64,000 bases of DNA. It comes from UBA6168 sp964573725 (lineage in GTDB: Bacteria > Bacteroidota > Bacteroidia > Chitinophagales > Saprospiraceae). The DNA is taken from positions 62,001 to 126,000 of the forward strand of contig CAZNLJ010000011.1 of the NCBI GenBank assembly GCA_964573725.1, written 5' to 3'. A model generated the notes under the pieces. The model was not told the origin of the DNA. It did no database searches and saw only the letters and a list, made by a program, of their open reading frames with translations. Positions 44,916-52,738 of this stretch are shown in pieces. Made by a program: the position numbers and the translations under genes. Each line of letters begins with the position of its first letter. The stretch's first letter is position 1.

Positions 44916-45458
44916 ATGCTGTATCCTATAAAATCATCCTGGATGGACGAATTGTCTAAGTTCCTGGCCGCGGCCACGGAAAACGGGGGGAGTACCCAAG
45001 GTAGGAAGAACATACCTTATTTCTGGCAAGGGGGCGCCAAAGGTGCGGAAAGGGATTGGAACGAACCCCTCAACTGGATCAACCGAAACGTACCCGGCTG
45101 GTTCGACACCGTCGTGATCGACCCGGCATACATGTTGTCCGACCACTTCCCCCTGCTCAATGAATTCGCCAACGACGTCGCACACGTCATCCTCCATCCC
45201 GAAACCACGCTGCAGATCGGTCCGGAAGGGCGGATATGCATCGACGGACTCAACCGCCACGACTGCGGCATCATCAACCAGGGAGATCTCATCATCCATG
45301 GCGAACTCACGGTCTTGCGGACTACCGCCACCGCAATCCGGAACCTCCACTACCTCCTCAACAACGGCTCGCTCGCCGTCGACAAGAAAGAACATCTCGC
45401 CATCCTGCACGGGAAAGACGCCATATTCGAAAACTACGGGGAATTGCTGTATTTCTGA
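44916..45458 (+). CDS. Protein of unknown function with a beta-helix-like pattern
   Basis: A 180-residue protein without an evident signal peptide. The opening YFWQGGAKGAERDWNEPLNW, followed by INRNVPGWFDTVVI, resembles the module seen in many Bacteroidota surface proteins, in which a W-G...DW..P.NW stretch leads to VP...D.V.I. The second half alternates short hydrophobic strands with Asn/Gly turns (IINQGDLIIHGELTVL, LNNGSLAVDKKEHLAI, FENYGELLYF), as in a right-handed beta-helix. The frame is open to 44718, but I start at the ATG at 44916, since residues before it are Pro/Arg-rich and unlike coding sequence; 44943 is also possible. Function unknown. Confidence 0.6.
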   Translation: MLYPIKSSWMDELSKFLAAATENGGSTQGRKNIPYFWQGGAKGAERDWNEPLNWINRNVPGWFDTVVIDPAYMLSDHFPLLNEFANDVAHVILHPETTLQIGPEGRICIDGLNRHDCGIINQGDLIIHGELTVLRTTATAIRNLHYLLNNGSLAVDKKEHLAILHGKDAIFENYGELLYF

Positions 45459-45565
45459 ATACTTACCCTCCGGGCGGCGACCTCGCTCCGGACGGTAGCG
45501 GTCCCACCGTCGGCAAACCCGGCCGCAAACTCGAAAATGCTCCGTAGAATAAACGTTTCCTTTCC

Positions 45566-45573
45566 TACATTTG
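45566..45573 (+). promoter_or_regulatory. -7 promoter element of the DUF2795 gene
   Basis: TACATTTG matches TAnnTTTG. The leader would be about 145 nt and includes an A/T-rich hairpin at 45582-45613. Confidence 0.4.
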
Positions 45574-45581
45574 CCTGTCGA

Positions 45582-45613
45582 AAAAAAATGGCCCCAAGGT
45601 GAACCATTTTTTT
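45582..45613 (+). promoter_or_regulatory. A/T-rich hairpin with T-tract in the DUF2795 leader
   Basis: A run of A ending in ATGG (45582-45591) pairs with CCA and seven Ts (45604-45613), loop 12 nt. It lies just downstream of a -7 box, so a transcription attenuator is possible; it could equally terminate transcripts from upstream. Confidence 0.35.
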
Positions 45614-45724
45614 CTTCAGACCTTAAAAGTTAGCGAAGGTCAGCCTGCCCGTAAACGGAGACCGCCCCGCGCCCGTGTTGCCATCAGGCCTGACACGCTG
45701 TTTCACACTAAACCCACCATCATT

Positions 45725-45946
45725 ATGTACTGGACCTTAGAGCTAGCCACCTACCTGGAAGATGCCCCCTTCCCAGCTACACGGGACGAACTCATGGATT
45801 TCGCCTACCGGACCGGAGCACCGTTGGAGGTCATCGAAAACCTGCAGGAAATGGAAGATGAAGGTGAACTGTACGAAGGAATCGAGGACATTTGGCCTGA
45901 CTACCCGCGGAAAGACGATTTCCTTTTCAATGAAGATGAGTATTGA
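45725..45946 (+). CDS. DUF2795 domain-containing small protein
   Basis: A 73-residue acidic protein that matches the short DUF2795 proteins of Bacteroidota. It opens MYWTLELATYLEDAPFPATR, then DELMDFAYRTGAPLEVIENL and a very acidic C-terminus ending DDFLFNEDEY. Function is unknown; the fold is probably a small helical domain. The open frame extends back to 45599, but the ATG at 45725 gives the family's standard start. It is preceded by a promoter-like TACATTTG and followed by a terminator-like hairpin before PBP1C, so it is probably transcribed alone. Its small size and high conservation in the phylum suggest a housekeeping role. Confidence 0.85.
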   Translation: MYWTLELATYLEDAPFPATRDELMDFAYRTGAPLEVIENLQEMEDEGELYEGIEDIWPDYPRKDDFLFNEDEY

Positions 45947-45980
45947 TGACGGTCCGGACATACCCGGAAGCCGGCCGATG

Positions 45981-46013
45981 ACAGGTTTTGCCCCGTAAAG
46001 GCAAGACCTGTTT
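45981..46013 (+). terminator. Hairpin terminator between DUF2795 gene and pbpC
   Basis: ACAGGTTTTGCC (45981-45992) pairs with GGCAAGACCTGT (46000-46011), 11 of 12 positions, with a 7-nt loop, then TTT. It lies 34 bp after the DUF2795 stop and 31 bp before the pbpC start. Confidence 0.55.
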
Positions 46014-46044
46014 CCGTTCGGACCGCCAACGGATTCGCCGCCCC

Positions 46045-48465
46045 ATGTCCCTTCCCTTTTCCACTTCCGGTCCCCGGGCGACCCCTTACCTCCCCTACCT
46101 CCGACGGGCCTGGATCCTGTCCCTTGTTTTTTTCACCCTGTACGGCTGGCTCCGATGGCCGCTATCCTTGCTACAGGACCCCGTTTGCACCGTATTGACC
46201 GACCGGAACGGCGCCCTGCTCGGTGCGCGCATTGCGGCCGACGGGCAATGGCGCTTTCCGCAGGGCCATGCCCTCAATCCGAAGTTCCGCCAAGCCCTGC
46301 TGCAATTCGAGGACAAGCGGTTCTTCCGCCACCCGGGAATCGACCCCTTGGCCATGGCCAGGGCCGTACGGGACAACCTGGTGCATGGACGCATCGTCAG
46401 CGGCGGAAGCACCCTGTCTATGCAGGTCGTCCGGCTTTCCCGGAAAGGCAGGTCCAGGAACATTCCTGAAAAACTCCTCGAGACCGCCCTTGCCTTCCGA
46501 TTGGAATGGCAATACGACAAGCCCTCGATATTGGCCCTGTATGCGGCGAATGCCCCTTTCGGCGGCAATGTCGTCGGACTGGATGCCGCCGCCTGGCGAT
46601 ACTTCGGAAAGGACCAGTCGGCCCTCTCCTGGGCGGAGGCGGCCCTGCTGGCCGTCCTTCCGAACAGTCCAGCCCTGCTGCACCCGGGCAGGAACCGCGA
46701 GCGCTTGCGTACCAAGCGGAACCGGCTGCTCCACCAACTGCAAGGTGCCGGTCGAATATCCGCCGCCGATCTCGAGCTGGCCCTGGAGGAACCGCTTCCG
46801 GAGAAACCCTTACCCCTGCCCGCCCTTGCCCCGCATCTGCTGGACCGCGCCGGCCGGGAAGCCGCCCACGGCACCACCCGGGGCGGCGGTTGGATCCGCA
46901 GCACGCTGGACCTTGCCCGACAACAGACCGTCTCGTCCATTGCCCGGCGACGGGCCGCTACCCTCCGCCGGAACGGCATTCACAACCTCGCCGTCCTCGT
47001 CCTCGATGTGCCGACCGGCGAAGTGCGCGCCTATCTCGGGAACTTGCCGGACATCGCCGCAGCACATAGCCCTGCCGTCGATATCGTCACGGCACCCCGC
47101 AGCACCGGAAGCCTGCTGAAGCCCTTGCTCTACGCCTGTGCCCTCCAGGACGGACACATCCTGCCCCGAAGCCTGCTGCCCGATATCCCCACCCACCTGC
47201 CGGGATTCCATCCCCGGAATTTCACGGACAGCTACGACGGCGCCGTTCCCGCGGACCAGGCCCTTGCCCGCTCCCTCAACATTCCCTTCGTCAAGTTGCT
47301 GCAAACTTACGGCGTGGAGCGATTCCACTTCCAGCTGGGCAACCTCGGCATGTCCACCCTACACCGGCCCGCCTCCCACTATGGGCTTTCCCTGATCCTG
47401 GGTGGTGCCGAGGCCACCCTGTGGGACCTCGCCGGGATTTACGCCTCCATGGCCCGGACCCTCCTATCCTACCACCGATGGGACGGCCGCTACCTCCCGT
47501 CGGATATCCATCCACCCCGTTACCTGGAGTCCGGGCAGACATCCGTCGAACAGCGCCCCGCCGCCCGGTCGGACCATGTGCCCCCCCTGCGGGCCGATGC
47601 CATCTGGCTGACCTTCGAAGCCATGGACGAACTGGAACGGCCTGCCCAGGAAGGCCGTTGGCAACAATTCGGGGGCGCCGGCCGCATCGCCTGGAAAACC
47701 GGTACCAGCGTCGGCCTGCGCGATGCCTGGGCCATCGGTGTCCAGGCGGAATATGTCGTGGCCGTTTGGGTCGGCAACGCCGATGGGGAGGGCCGGCCGG
47801 GTCTGACCGGCATCTCTACGGCCGCCCCTATCCTCTTCGACATCTTTCGCACACTCCCCGCCGCATCTTGGTTCGAACCCCCGCTCGATGCACTCCGACC
47901 TACCGGCTGCTGCCGCCTGAGCGGGTTCCTCGCTTCCGAACATTGTCCGAAGGATACCATCCAAGGGCCGACCCAGGCCTTGAACGCCCTACCCTGCCCC
48001 TACCACCACCGGATCCGGACCTCCGTGGACGGAACCGAGCGGGTCTCCATCCCCTGCCTCCCACCGGGAACACCGACGACTGAAAAAACATGGTTTGTCC
48101 TGCCGCCGGCGATGGCACACTTTTTCAAACCCAAACATCCGGATTACCTGCCGCTCCCACCCTGGCGCGCCGGCTGCGCGCCCCTCGCGGCCACAGACGG
48201 CCAGGTCATGCAACTGATCTATCCAGCCCCCCGTTCCCGCCTGCGCATTCCCCGGGAACTCGACGGCACCAAAGGCGAAGCGGTCTTCCGCATCGCCCAC
48301 CACCATCCGGAGGCCACCCTGTTCTGGCACCTCGACGACCAATTTGTCGGAAGTACCCGAACATTTCATGAAATGGCTTTCTCCCCACTCCCCGGAACCC
48401 ATTTGCTGACGGTGGTGGATGCGGACGGAAACCGCTTGACGCAATCCTTCGATATCCTGGAATAA
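46045..48465 (+). CDS. pbpC: Penicillin-binding protein 1C
   Basis: An 806-residue bifunctional peptidoglycan enzyme anchored by one N-terminal helix (about 22-45). The GT51 glycosyltransferase domain shows FEDKRFFRHPGID (Glu89 catalytic) and SGGSTLSMQVVRL (119-131). The transpeptidase domain has the active-site SLLK (Ser356, Lys359), SLN (410-412) and KTGTS (551-555). The last 90 residues resemble the PBP1C C-terminal beta domain (LRIPRELDG, ATLFWHLDDQFVGST). Together these define PBP1C rather than PBP1A. I use the ATG at 46045, because the longer frame to 45988 adds residues with no anchor character. Unlike many genomes, no alpha-2-macroglobulin gene adjoins it. Confidence 0.94.
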   Translation: MSLPFSTSGPRATPYLPYLRRAWILSLVFFTLYGWLRWPLSLLQDPVCTVLTDRNGALLGARIAADGQWRFPQGHALNPKFRQALLQFEDKRFFRHPGIDPLAMARAVRDNLVHGRIVSGGSTLSMQVVRLSRKGRSRNIPEKLLETALAFRLEWQYDKPSILALYAANAPFGGNVVGLDAAAWRYFGKDQSALSWAEAALLAVLPNSPALLHPGRNRERLRTKRNRLLHQLQGAGRISAADLELALEEPLPEKPLPLPALAPHLLDRAGREAAHGTTRGGGWIRSTLDLARQQTVSSIARRRAATLRRNGIHNLAVLVLDVPTGEVRAYLGNLPDIAAAHSPAVDIVTAPRSTGSLLKPLLYACALQDGHILPRSLLPDIPTHLPGFHPRNFTDSYDGAVPADQALARSLNIPFVKLLQTYGVERFHFQLGNLGMSTLHRPASHYGLSLILGGAEATLWDLAGIYASMARTLLSYHRWDGRYLPSDIHPPRYLESGQTSVEQRPAARSDHVPPLRADAIWLTFEAMDELERPAQEGRWQQFGGAGRIAWKTGTSVGLRDAWAIGVQAEYVVAVWVGNADGEGRPGLTGISTAAPILFDIFRTLPAASWFEPPLDALRPTGCCRLSGFLASEHCPKDTIQGPTQALNALPCPYHHRIRTSVDGTERVSIPCLPPGTPTTEKTWFVLPPAMAHFFKPKHPDYLPLPPWRAGCAPLAATDGQVMQLIYPAPRSRLRIPRELDGTKGEAVFRIAHHHPEATLFWHLDDQFVGSTRTFHEMAFSPLPGTHLLTVVDADGNRLTQSFDILE

Positions 48466-48550
48466 AAAAGAAGCCGGCCGACGGTCCTTGTCGACGACAC
48501 CGCGGCACGGCAGGCGGATGGTGATAGGTAACGGGAAATGGCGGGCAAAA

Positions 48551-48663
48551 AAAAACTCCTACATCGGGAGGCTCAAGGCTGATGTAGGAGCACTAAACAT
48601 ACTATGAGAAAACTACACGATGCAAATTACCGCATTCTTTTCCGTACCGACTTGCCAAATTGA
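48551..48663 (+). repeat. Hairpin leader element E1 with short MRKL open frame
   Basis: An A-run is followed by a perfect 10-bp stem (CTCCTACATC, 48556-48565, with 48581-48590) and then CACTAAACATACT and ATGAGAAAACT. The ATG (48604) opens a 19-codon frame, MRKLHDANYRILFRTDLPN, ending at 48663. The layout repeats at 49019 with compensatory changes in the stem. Confidence 0.6.
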
Positions 48664-49018
48664 GGAAGCGGGAGCTTATATGACGAAACGGTAGATATGA
48701 TTTAGTAAACGGTCATCGGGAGCAGGTTATACATCACATTCCGGATTTACCGATCTGCCGGCACCGCCGATGTGAGCGGCATGGAAGTAGATGTCCCCAC
48801 CGGACTCCGGCGGAGATGTCAACCCCGGCGAGGCACCCGGAAAAGGAAATCCCGTGGCCGCTCCCGGGCATCGGACCATGAATAGGCAGGACCCCGCCAG
48901 CCGGCCAGCGTGTAAATGAAAGACCCGGTGCGTGCGTTGCAGGGCGCAAGATGCGAGCGCAGCCCACGGTATCTGCAGGGAAGGGCAAGGGAAGGAAGGC
49001 AGTGGAAATACGGACAAA

Positions 49019-49169
49019 AAAAAACCTACACCTCAGAAGGGAATCAAGGTGTAGGAGAATTAAACATACTATGAGAAAACTTGATACAAAGATAGATTTG
49101 GCAGTTTCCAGAAAAAAACTACTTTTACGCATCGGTAGGCAAATCCGAGGAAACGGTGTGAATGGATGA
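49019..49169 (+). repeat. Hairpin leader element E2 with short MRKL open frame
   Basis: An A-run, a perfect 9-bp stem (CCTACACCT, 49025-49033, with 49047-49055), then TTAAACATACT and ATGAGAAAACT as in E1. The ATG (49071) opens 32 codons starting MRKLDTKIDLAV and ending GNGVNG at 49169. Stem bases differ from E1 but pairing is kept, so the structure seems to be what is conserved. Confidence 0.6.
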
Positions 49170-49250
49170 GGAAGCGGTCGGCTTTATAATTTTGCGGAAC
49201 GATCCGGCCGGCAAGCGGTTCCATCGGGTAAGAAAGGCGAAAGCAATTCG

Positions 49251-49320
49251 GCACTAAACCTACAAGAGAAACTACATTGGGCTACCGGACCGAACATTCC
49301 GGTCACATGCCATGAGAAAA
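49251..49320 (+). repeat. Degenerate third copy (E3) of the leader element
   Basis: GCACTAAACCTACAAGAGAA (49251-49270) followed by ACTACAT resembles the E1 sequence GCACTAAACATACTATGAGA followed by AAACTACAC. ATGAGAAAAC also recurs at 49311. No upstream stem of the same type is seen, so this copy looks decayed. Confidence 0.35.
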
Positions 49321-49570
49321 CAAGCGGTTTCCGGGGCTTGGGCCCCGGCCGGATTTCAGCTCCCCGAACAAGGGCGTACAGGCACCGGCATCATCCGGCC
49401 GGCATCGAAAAAAAATTCCTGGGTAACGGCGAATCGGGTCGTGCGGTGGTTCCCATCGGTCAATTCGTACGCGCATGCCTAAAGGGCGGGCACGCCGTTG
49501 TCCGACATTCCGGGACGAATTCGATGCCACGTAGATAACAGGTTCCGGAGCGCTCCCCGCCCGCTAACCG

Positions 49571-51499
49571 TCATTTCAGGTCGAATTCGATGACCGGTAT
49601 CATCACATCCACCCGGGTGCCGCTGGGTTGGCCGTCCGCATCGAACAAATCGGTGATAAGGACCGGATTTTCATCCCGGTTGTTGGTGCGCAACAGGATA
49701 TCCAACCGGTCTTGGGTAATCTTGGTTCCGAGGGACCGGTGGCGCTTCAAATTGGGATTGAGGTCCCGTTGCAATTGGGCCTGTCGACGGCCCACCCCAT
49801 TGTCCTCGATGGTACAACGGACCATTTGTTCGTCCAGCAGCGAAAAGTGGATGCGGATTAGTCCGTCCTTCTTGGAACGGATACCGTGTTCGATGGCATT
49901 TTCGACATACGGTTGGATGATGAGGCTGGGCACCCCGAGAATATCCTCCTCGATATCCTCATCCACTTCGATTTCGTATCGGAGTTTGTTTTCGAACCGG
50001 AGTTTCTCATTGATGGCGAGATAATTCCGGATGAAATCGATTTCCTTTTCCAGCGAAATGTACTCCAGCTCGGAATATTCCAGGCTTTGCCGCATCAGGT
50101 GAGCGAACTGGGCGAGGTATTTGGCGGCTTGGGTGGCATCGTTGGAAGTGATGAAATGTTGGACGGAATTGAGCGCGTTGAATACGAAATGCGGGTTCAT
50201 CTGTGCGCGTAACGCCTTGAGCTGCAAACCGGAAGCTTGGAGCCTGAGCATTTCCGCCTCCTTATCCTTTTTTTCGGCCTCATATTTCACCTGGAGTTCC
50301 TTCAGTTCGGAATCCTTTTCCGCAAAGAAATACTGTTCCATGGCCTGCCTGTACAGCAGTTGGTAGTCGTAGGCGTTCTTGTAATCCTGTTCCCGGGCAT
50401 AGAGTTGGGAGATATCCTGGAGGATGCCGGAGATCTGTTTGTAATCCTCGATATTCCGGGCGAATTCCAAGGCGCGGAAATAGTGCTTGAAAGCCTTCTT
50501 GGCTTTCTCGGATTGGTAGATGCGGGCGCGCCACCATTCGATATTGGCCAGGTTCTTATCCCTTTTTTCCTTGAAAAGCGGATAGGCGGTGGCGAACAAT
50601 TCCAGGGCTTCCCGGTGGTGGCCGATCGTCATGTAACAATAGCCGAGATTGGCGTAAGCCATGGCCCGGGCCTGCTGGTTGACGTCATCGACGACCTTGA
50701 CCGCCTTCTTGAAATACAGGCTGGCATTTTCGACATCCTGATTGGATAGGAACGCGTTCCCGACATTCAGGTAATGCCAGGAGAGGCGGGCCTTCATGCC
50801 TTTTTCCTCACAGAGCCGGACCACCTCCCGGTATGCATGGATACTTTTTTCCGGTTCGTTGGTTGCGGCGTAGATGGCGCCCAGTCCGCTTTGGACCAAG
50901 GTGTAGAAATAGTGGTCCTTCATATCCGGCTCGGCGGGCAGCGACTTCAAGTGCTGTTCCGCCAGGTGGAACGCCTTGAGCGCCCTGGGAAGAAAGGAAA
51001 GCTTCAAGTGGAAAAAACCTTGGCGGCAGAGCAGTCGGGTGGACAGCCGCTGGTCCGGATAGACCTCCAGGTACTTGGCTGCCTGGGAGAGATAAAAGCG
51101 GGCACGGTCGGGCTGTTCCAGATTGAGCAAGGTGCCGGCATAATCGATATAGGTTTCCGTCAGTTGTTTGACGTCACCACGTTCGCCCAAGATTTCCAGG
51201 GCCATCCGGAAATGGATATCGGAGAGGTTGTAATTGTAGCGCTGGTTTTCTACCAGTGCGGTATGAAGGTGGAAACCCAATTGATAATCAGGCTGTTCGA
51301 TATCAGAGATAAGTTCCTGTTGCGCGGCGAGATAACGATGTGCCTTTGCGAGGTCGGTAAAAAGGAACTGCCGCACCAAAGCATCCAGGTTACGGATGCG
51401 GCGCAGGCTTTCCCCCGCTTCGACCGATTGTGCGACGGGGGCGTGGCCGGAGGGGGGGCGTGCCGGGGACTTTTGTTCTTCTTGGTATTCGTTCATCAC
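49571..51499 (-). CDS. LytS/YehU-type sensor histidine kinase with N-terminal TPR array
   Basis: A 642-residue kinase with no transmembrane segment, so probably cytosolic. Residues about 35-395 form TPR-like helical repeats (for example SGLGAIYAATNEPEKSIHAY and NLGYCYMTIGHHREALELFA). A short coiled coil (about 395-430) leads into the His_kinase domain: QMNPHFVFNALNSVQHFI with phospho-acceptor His437, the N-box YVENAIEHGI (Asn534) and G-box DNGVGRR (566-572). Such kinases pair with LytTR regulators, and one lies at 52739-53551, with a double-glycine peptide gene between. The TPR array suggests it senses a protein or peptide partner. Gene order on the minus strand is regulator, peptide, kinase. 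Confidence 0.92.
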   Translation of the reverse strand: MMNEYQEEQKSPARPPSGHAPVAQSVEAGESLRRIRNLDALVRQFLFTDLAKAHRYLAAQQELISDIEQPDYQLGFHLHTALVENQRYNYNLSDIHFRMALEILGERGDVKQLTETYIDYAGTLLNLEQPDRARFYLSQAAKYLEVYPDQRLSTRLLCRQGFFHLKLSFLPRALKAFHLAEQHLKSLPAEPDMKDHYFYTLVQSGLGAIYAATNEPEKSIHAYREVVRLCEEKGMKARLSWHYLNVGNAFLSNQDVENASLYFKKAVKVVDDVNQQARAMAYANLGYCYMTIGHHREALELFATAYPLFKEKRDKNLANIEWWRARIYQSEKAKKAFKHYFRALEFARNIEDYKQISGILQDISQLYAREQDYKNAYDYQLLYRQAMEQYFFAEKDSELKELQVKYEAEKKDKEAEMLRLQASGLQLKALRAQMNPHFVFNALNSVQHFITSNDATQAAKYLAQFAHLMRQSLEYSELEYISLEKEIDFIRNYLAINEKLRFENKLRYEIEVDEDIEEDILGVPSLIIQPYVENAIEHGIRSKKDGLIRIHFSLLDEQMVRCTIEDNGVGRRQAQLQRDLNPNLKRHRSLGTKITQDRLDILLRTNNRDENPVLITDLFDADGQPSGTRVDVMIPVIEFDLK

Positions 51500-52282
51500 G
51501 ATGCAGGAATCCCGATGATGTCAAGTAGCCGTAAATTCGGCAAATATAAATTTCAGGACCGTCGGACCATGTCCTTTCCTTAGTCACATGCCGGGGCGAT
51601 ATGGCCTCCGGCCGTCCGATTCCGTAGCTTTTGGCGTATAGTCTTCGGAGGACCCTCGACGGTTGTTCGGGCGCGTAGCTCCCGAAACGGTTTTTCAATC
51701 GGATCCAGGAGTTGCATGTAGCGACGCAAACCCTTCCCCGACGACAAGGTCCCGGTCAGGACGGGCTGGCATCGACCGACAGGCCGAGGGTAGATCCGAT
51801 ACAGGTACCGGGAAGCTTCTTTGAGCATTCGCAGGCACAACTGCATGAAAGCTTGTGCCCCGGTATCGAGCGGGATACCTGGTGCGGGCGTAAAGAACCG
51901 TGGACCGCGGGTCTTGACCCGGACTGTCCCGGGGATCGGGCCCGGCGATTGCCGTCACAGCAACAAGATCGGGGGAGATTCCCGCTGTGCCGGAAATCCA
52001 TGTATGCCACCGGAATTGGGTACGGCCTGATACCACGCTGGTAAATGAGACAGCATAATCGGCCATCCGAGTATTGCCGCCGGAATCGGGAAGAAGGTCC
52101 GGTTTACATACCAGGGAATTCGTCCGGGCTGTGAGACACTTCAAACCCAAGCCGAAGGAGCGAGCGGATTCGGCGATAATCGGGGAACTGCATGGACAGG
52201 GCATTCGGCGACCTGCAAACTGACTTTTCAGTGCAGGGAAATCCGATGACAGGCAGTGCCGGCAAGGCGCCGCCGGTTCCGG
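51500..52282. other. 783-bp interval between the kinase and the GG-leader peptide gene
   Basis: Only weak frames occur. An 88-codon minus-strand frame (51580-51846) has an even composition but no recognised family. I saw no transporter, processing peptidase or immunity gene. Any transcript from the peptide to the kinase would contain a long untranslated stretch. Confidence 0.4.
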
Positions 52283-52495
52283 TTACTGCGGCAAATCACC
52301 TTGGCAGGGCGAGGGGCTGAAGAAGCCGAAGAAGCTGCTTCGCCGTTTCCGGTCGGTCGGACGCTCCGTACCGCCCAGGAATTCTCCCATTTCCTCCTTG
52401 GTCAGCCGATTGATTTTCTCCAATTCCTTCAAACTACGTTTTTTGTTGGTAGCCTCCTGCATAGTATCGAGATTTTTTGTAAATAACCCGAACAT
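52283..52495 (-). CDS. Double-glycine-leader peptide (candidate secreted signal or bacteriocin precursor)
   Basis: A 70-residue precursor. The leader ends RLTKEEMGEFLGG, matching the ComC/bacteriocin-type consensus position by position: Leu at -12, Thr at -11, Glu at -8, Met at -7, Phe at -4, Gly at -2 and -1. Upstream is KKRSLKELEKIN, typical of GG-leader precursors in Bacteroidota. Cleavage would give a 28-residue core beginning TERPTDRKRRSSFFGFF and ending PCQGDLPQ: a basic, Phe-rich peptide with one Cys. The start may be 52495 (used here) or the internal ATG at 52462; the frame is open to 52525. It lies between the LytTR regulator and the LytS-type kinase on the same strand. No C39-peptidase transporter is in the window. 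The leader match is clear; the role is inference. Confidence 0.62.
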   Translation of the reverse strand: MFGLFTKNLDTMQEATNKKRSLKELEKINRLTKEEMGEFLGGTERPTDRKRRSSFFGFFSPSPCQGDLPQ

Positions 52496-52738
52496 GGTGA
52501 ACTCATTTAAAAACTGACGAGTCACCTGTGTGTGCTTTCTACTTTCCCTAAGTGTTTGTTTCCGAATAAGTAAGCTGTGTTTTTTCTCATTTGCCGCCGG
52601 ACAGGACAGCGGGGTCCTACGACGGTTTACGGCGGGGAAAGGAAGAGCCTCCCATCACACAAGTGCCTTCCCAGTCTGACGCGTTAGTGTTTGTTTTTAG
52701 TATCAATAGTTTTAGGCGCGACGAGCGTGGGCACTTGA

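Larger units (their letters stand above)
48466..49570. other. 1.1-kb gene-poor interval with repeated hairpin leaders
   Basis: The region between PBP1C and the kinase contains two well-matched hairpin-plus-start elements (48551-48663, 49019-49169) and one decayed copy (49251-49320). Other parts have no family match. The AT content is higher than in the surrounding genes. Confidence 0.5.

Noticed and set aside
51580..51846. 88-codon minus-strand frame between the GG-leader peptide and the kinase, considered as a processing or immunity protein
   Set aside because: No hydrophobic helices, motif or recognisable fold, and no good start signal. I cannot support it as a gene, though a homology search would be worth doing because of its position.
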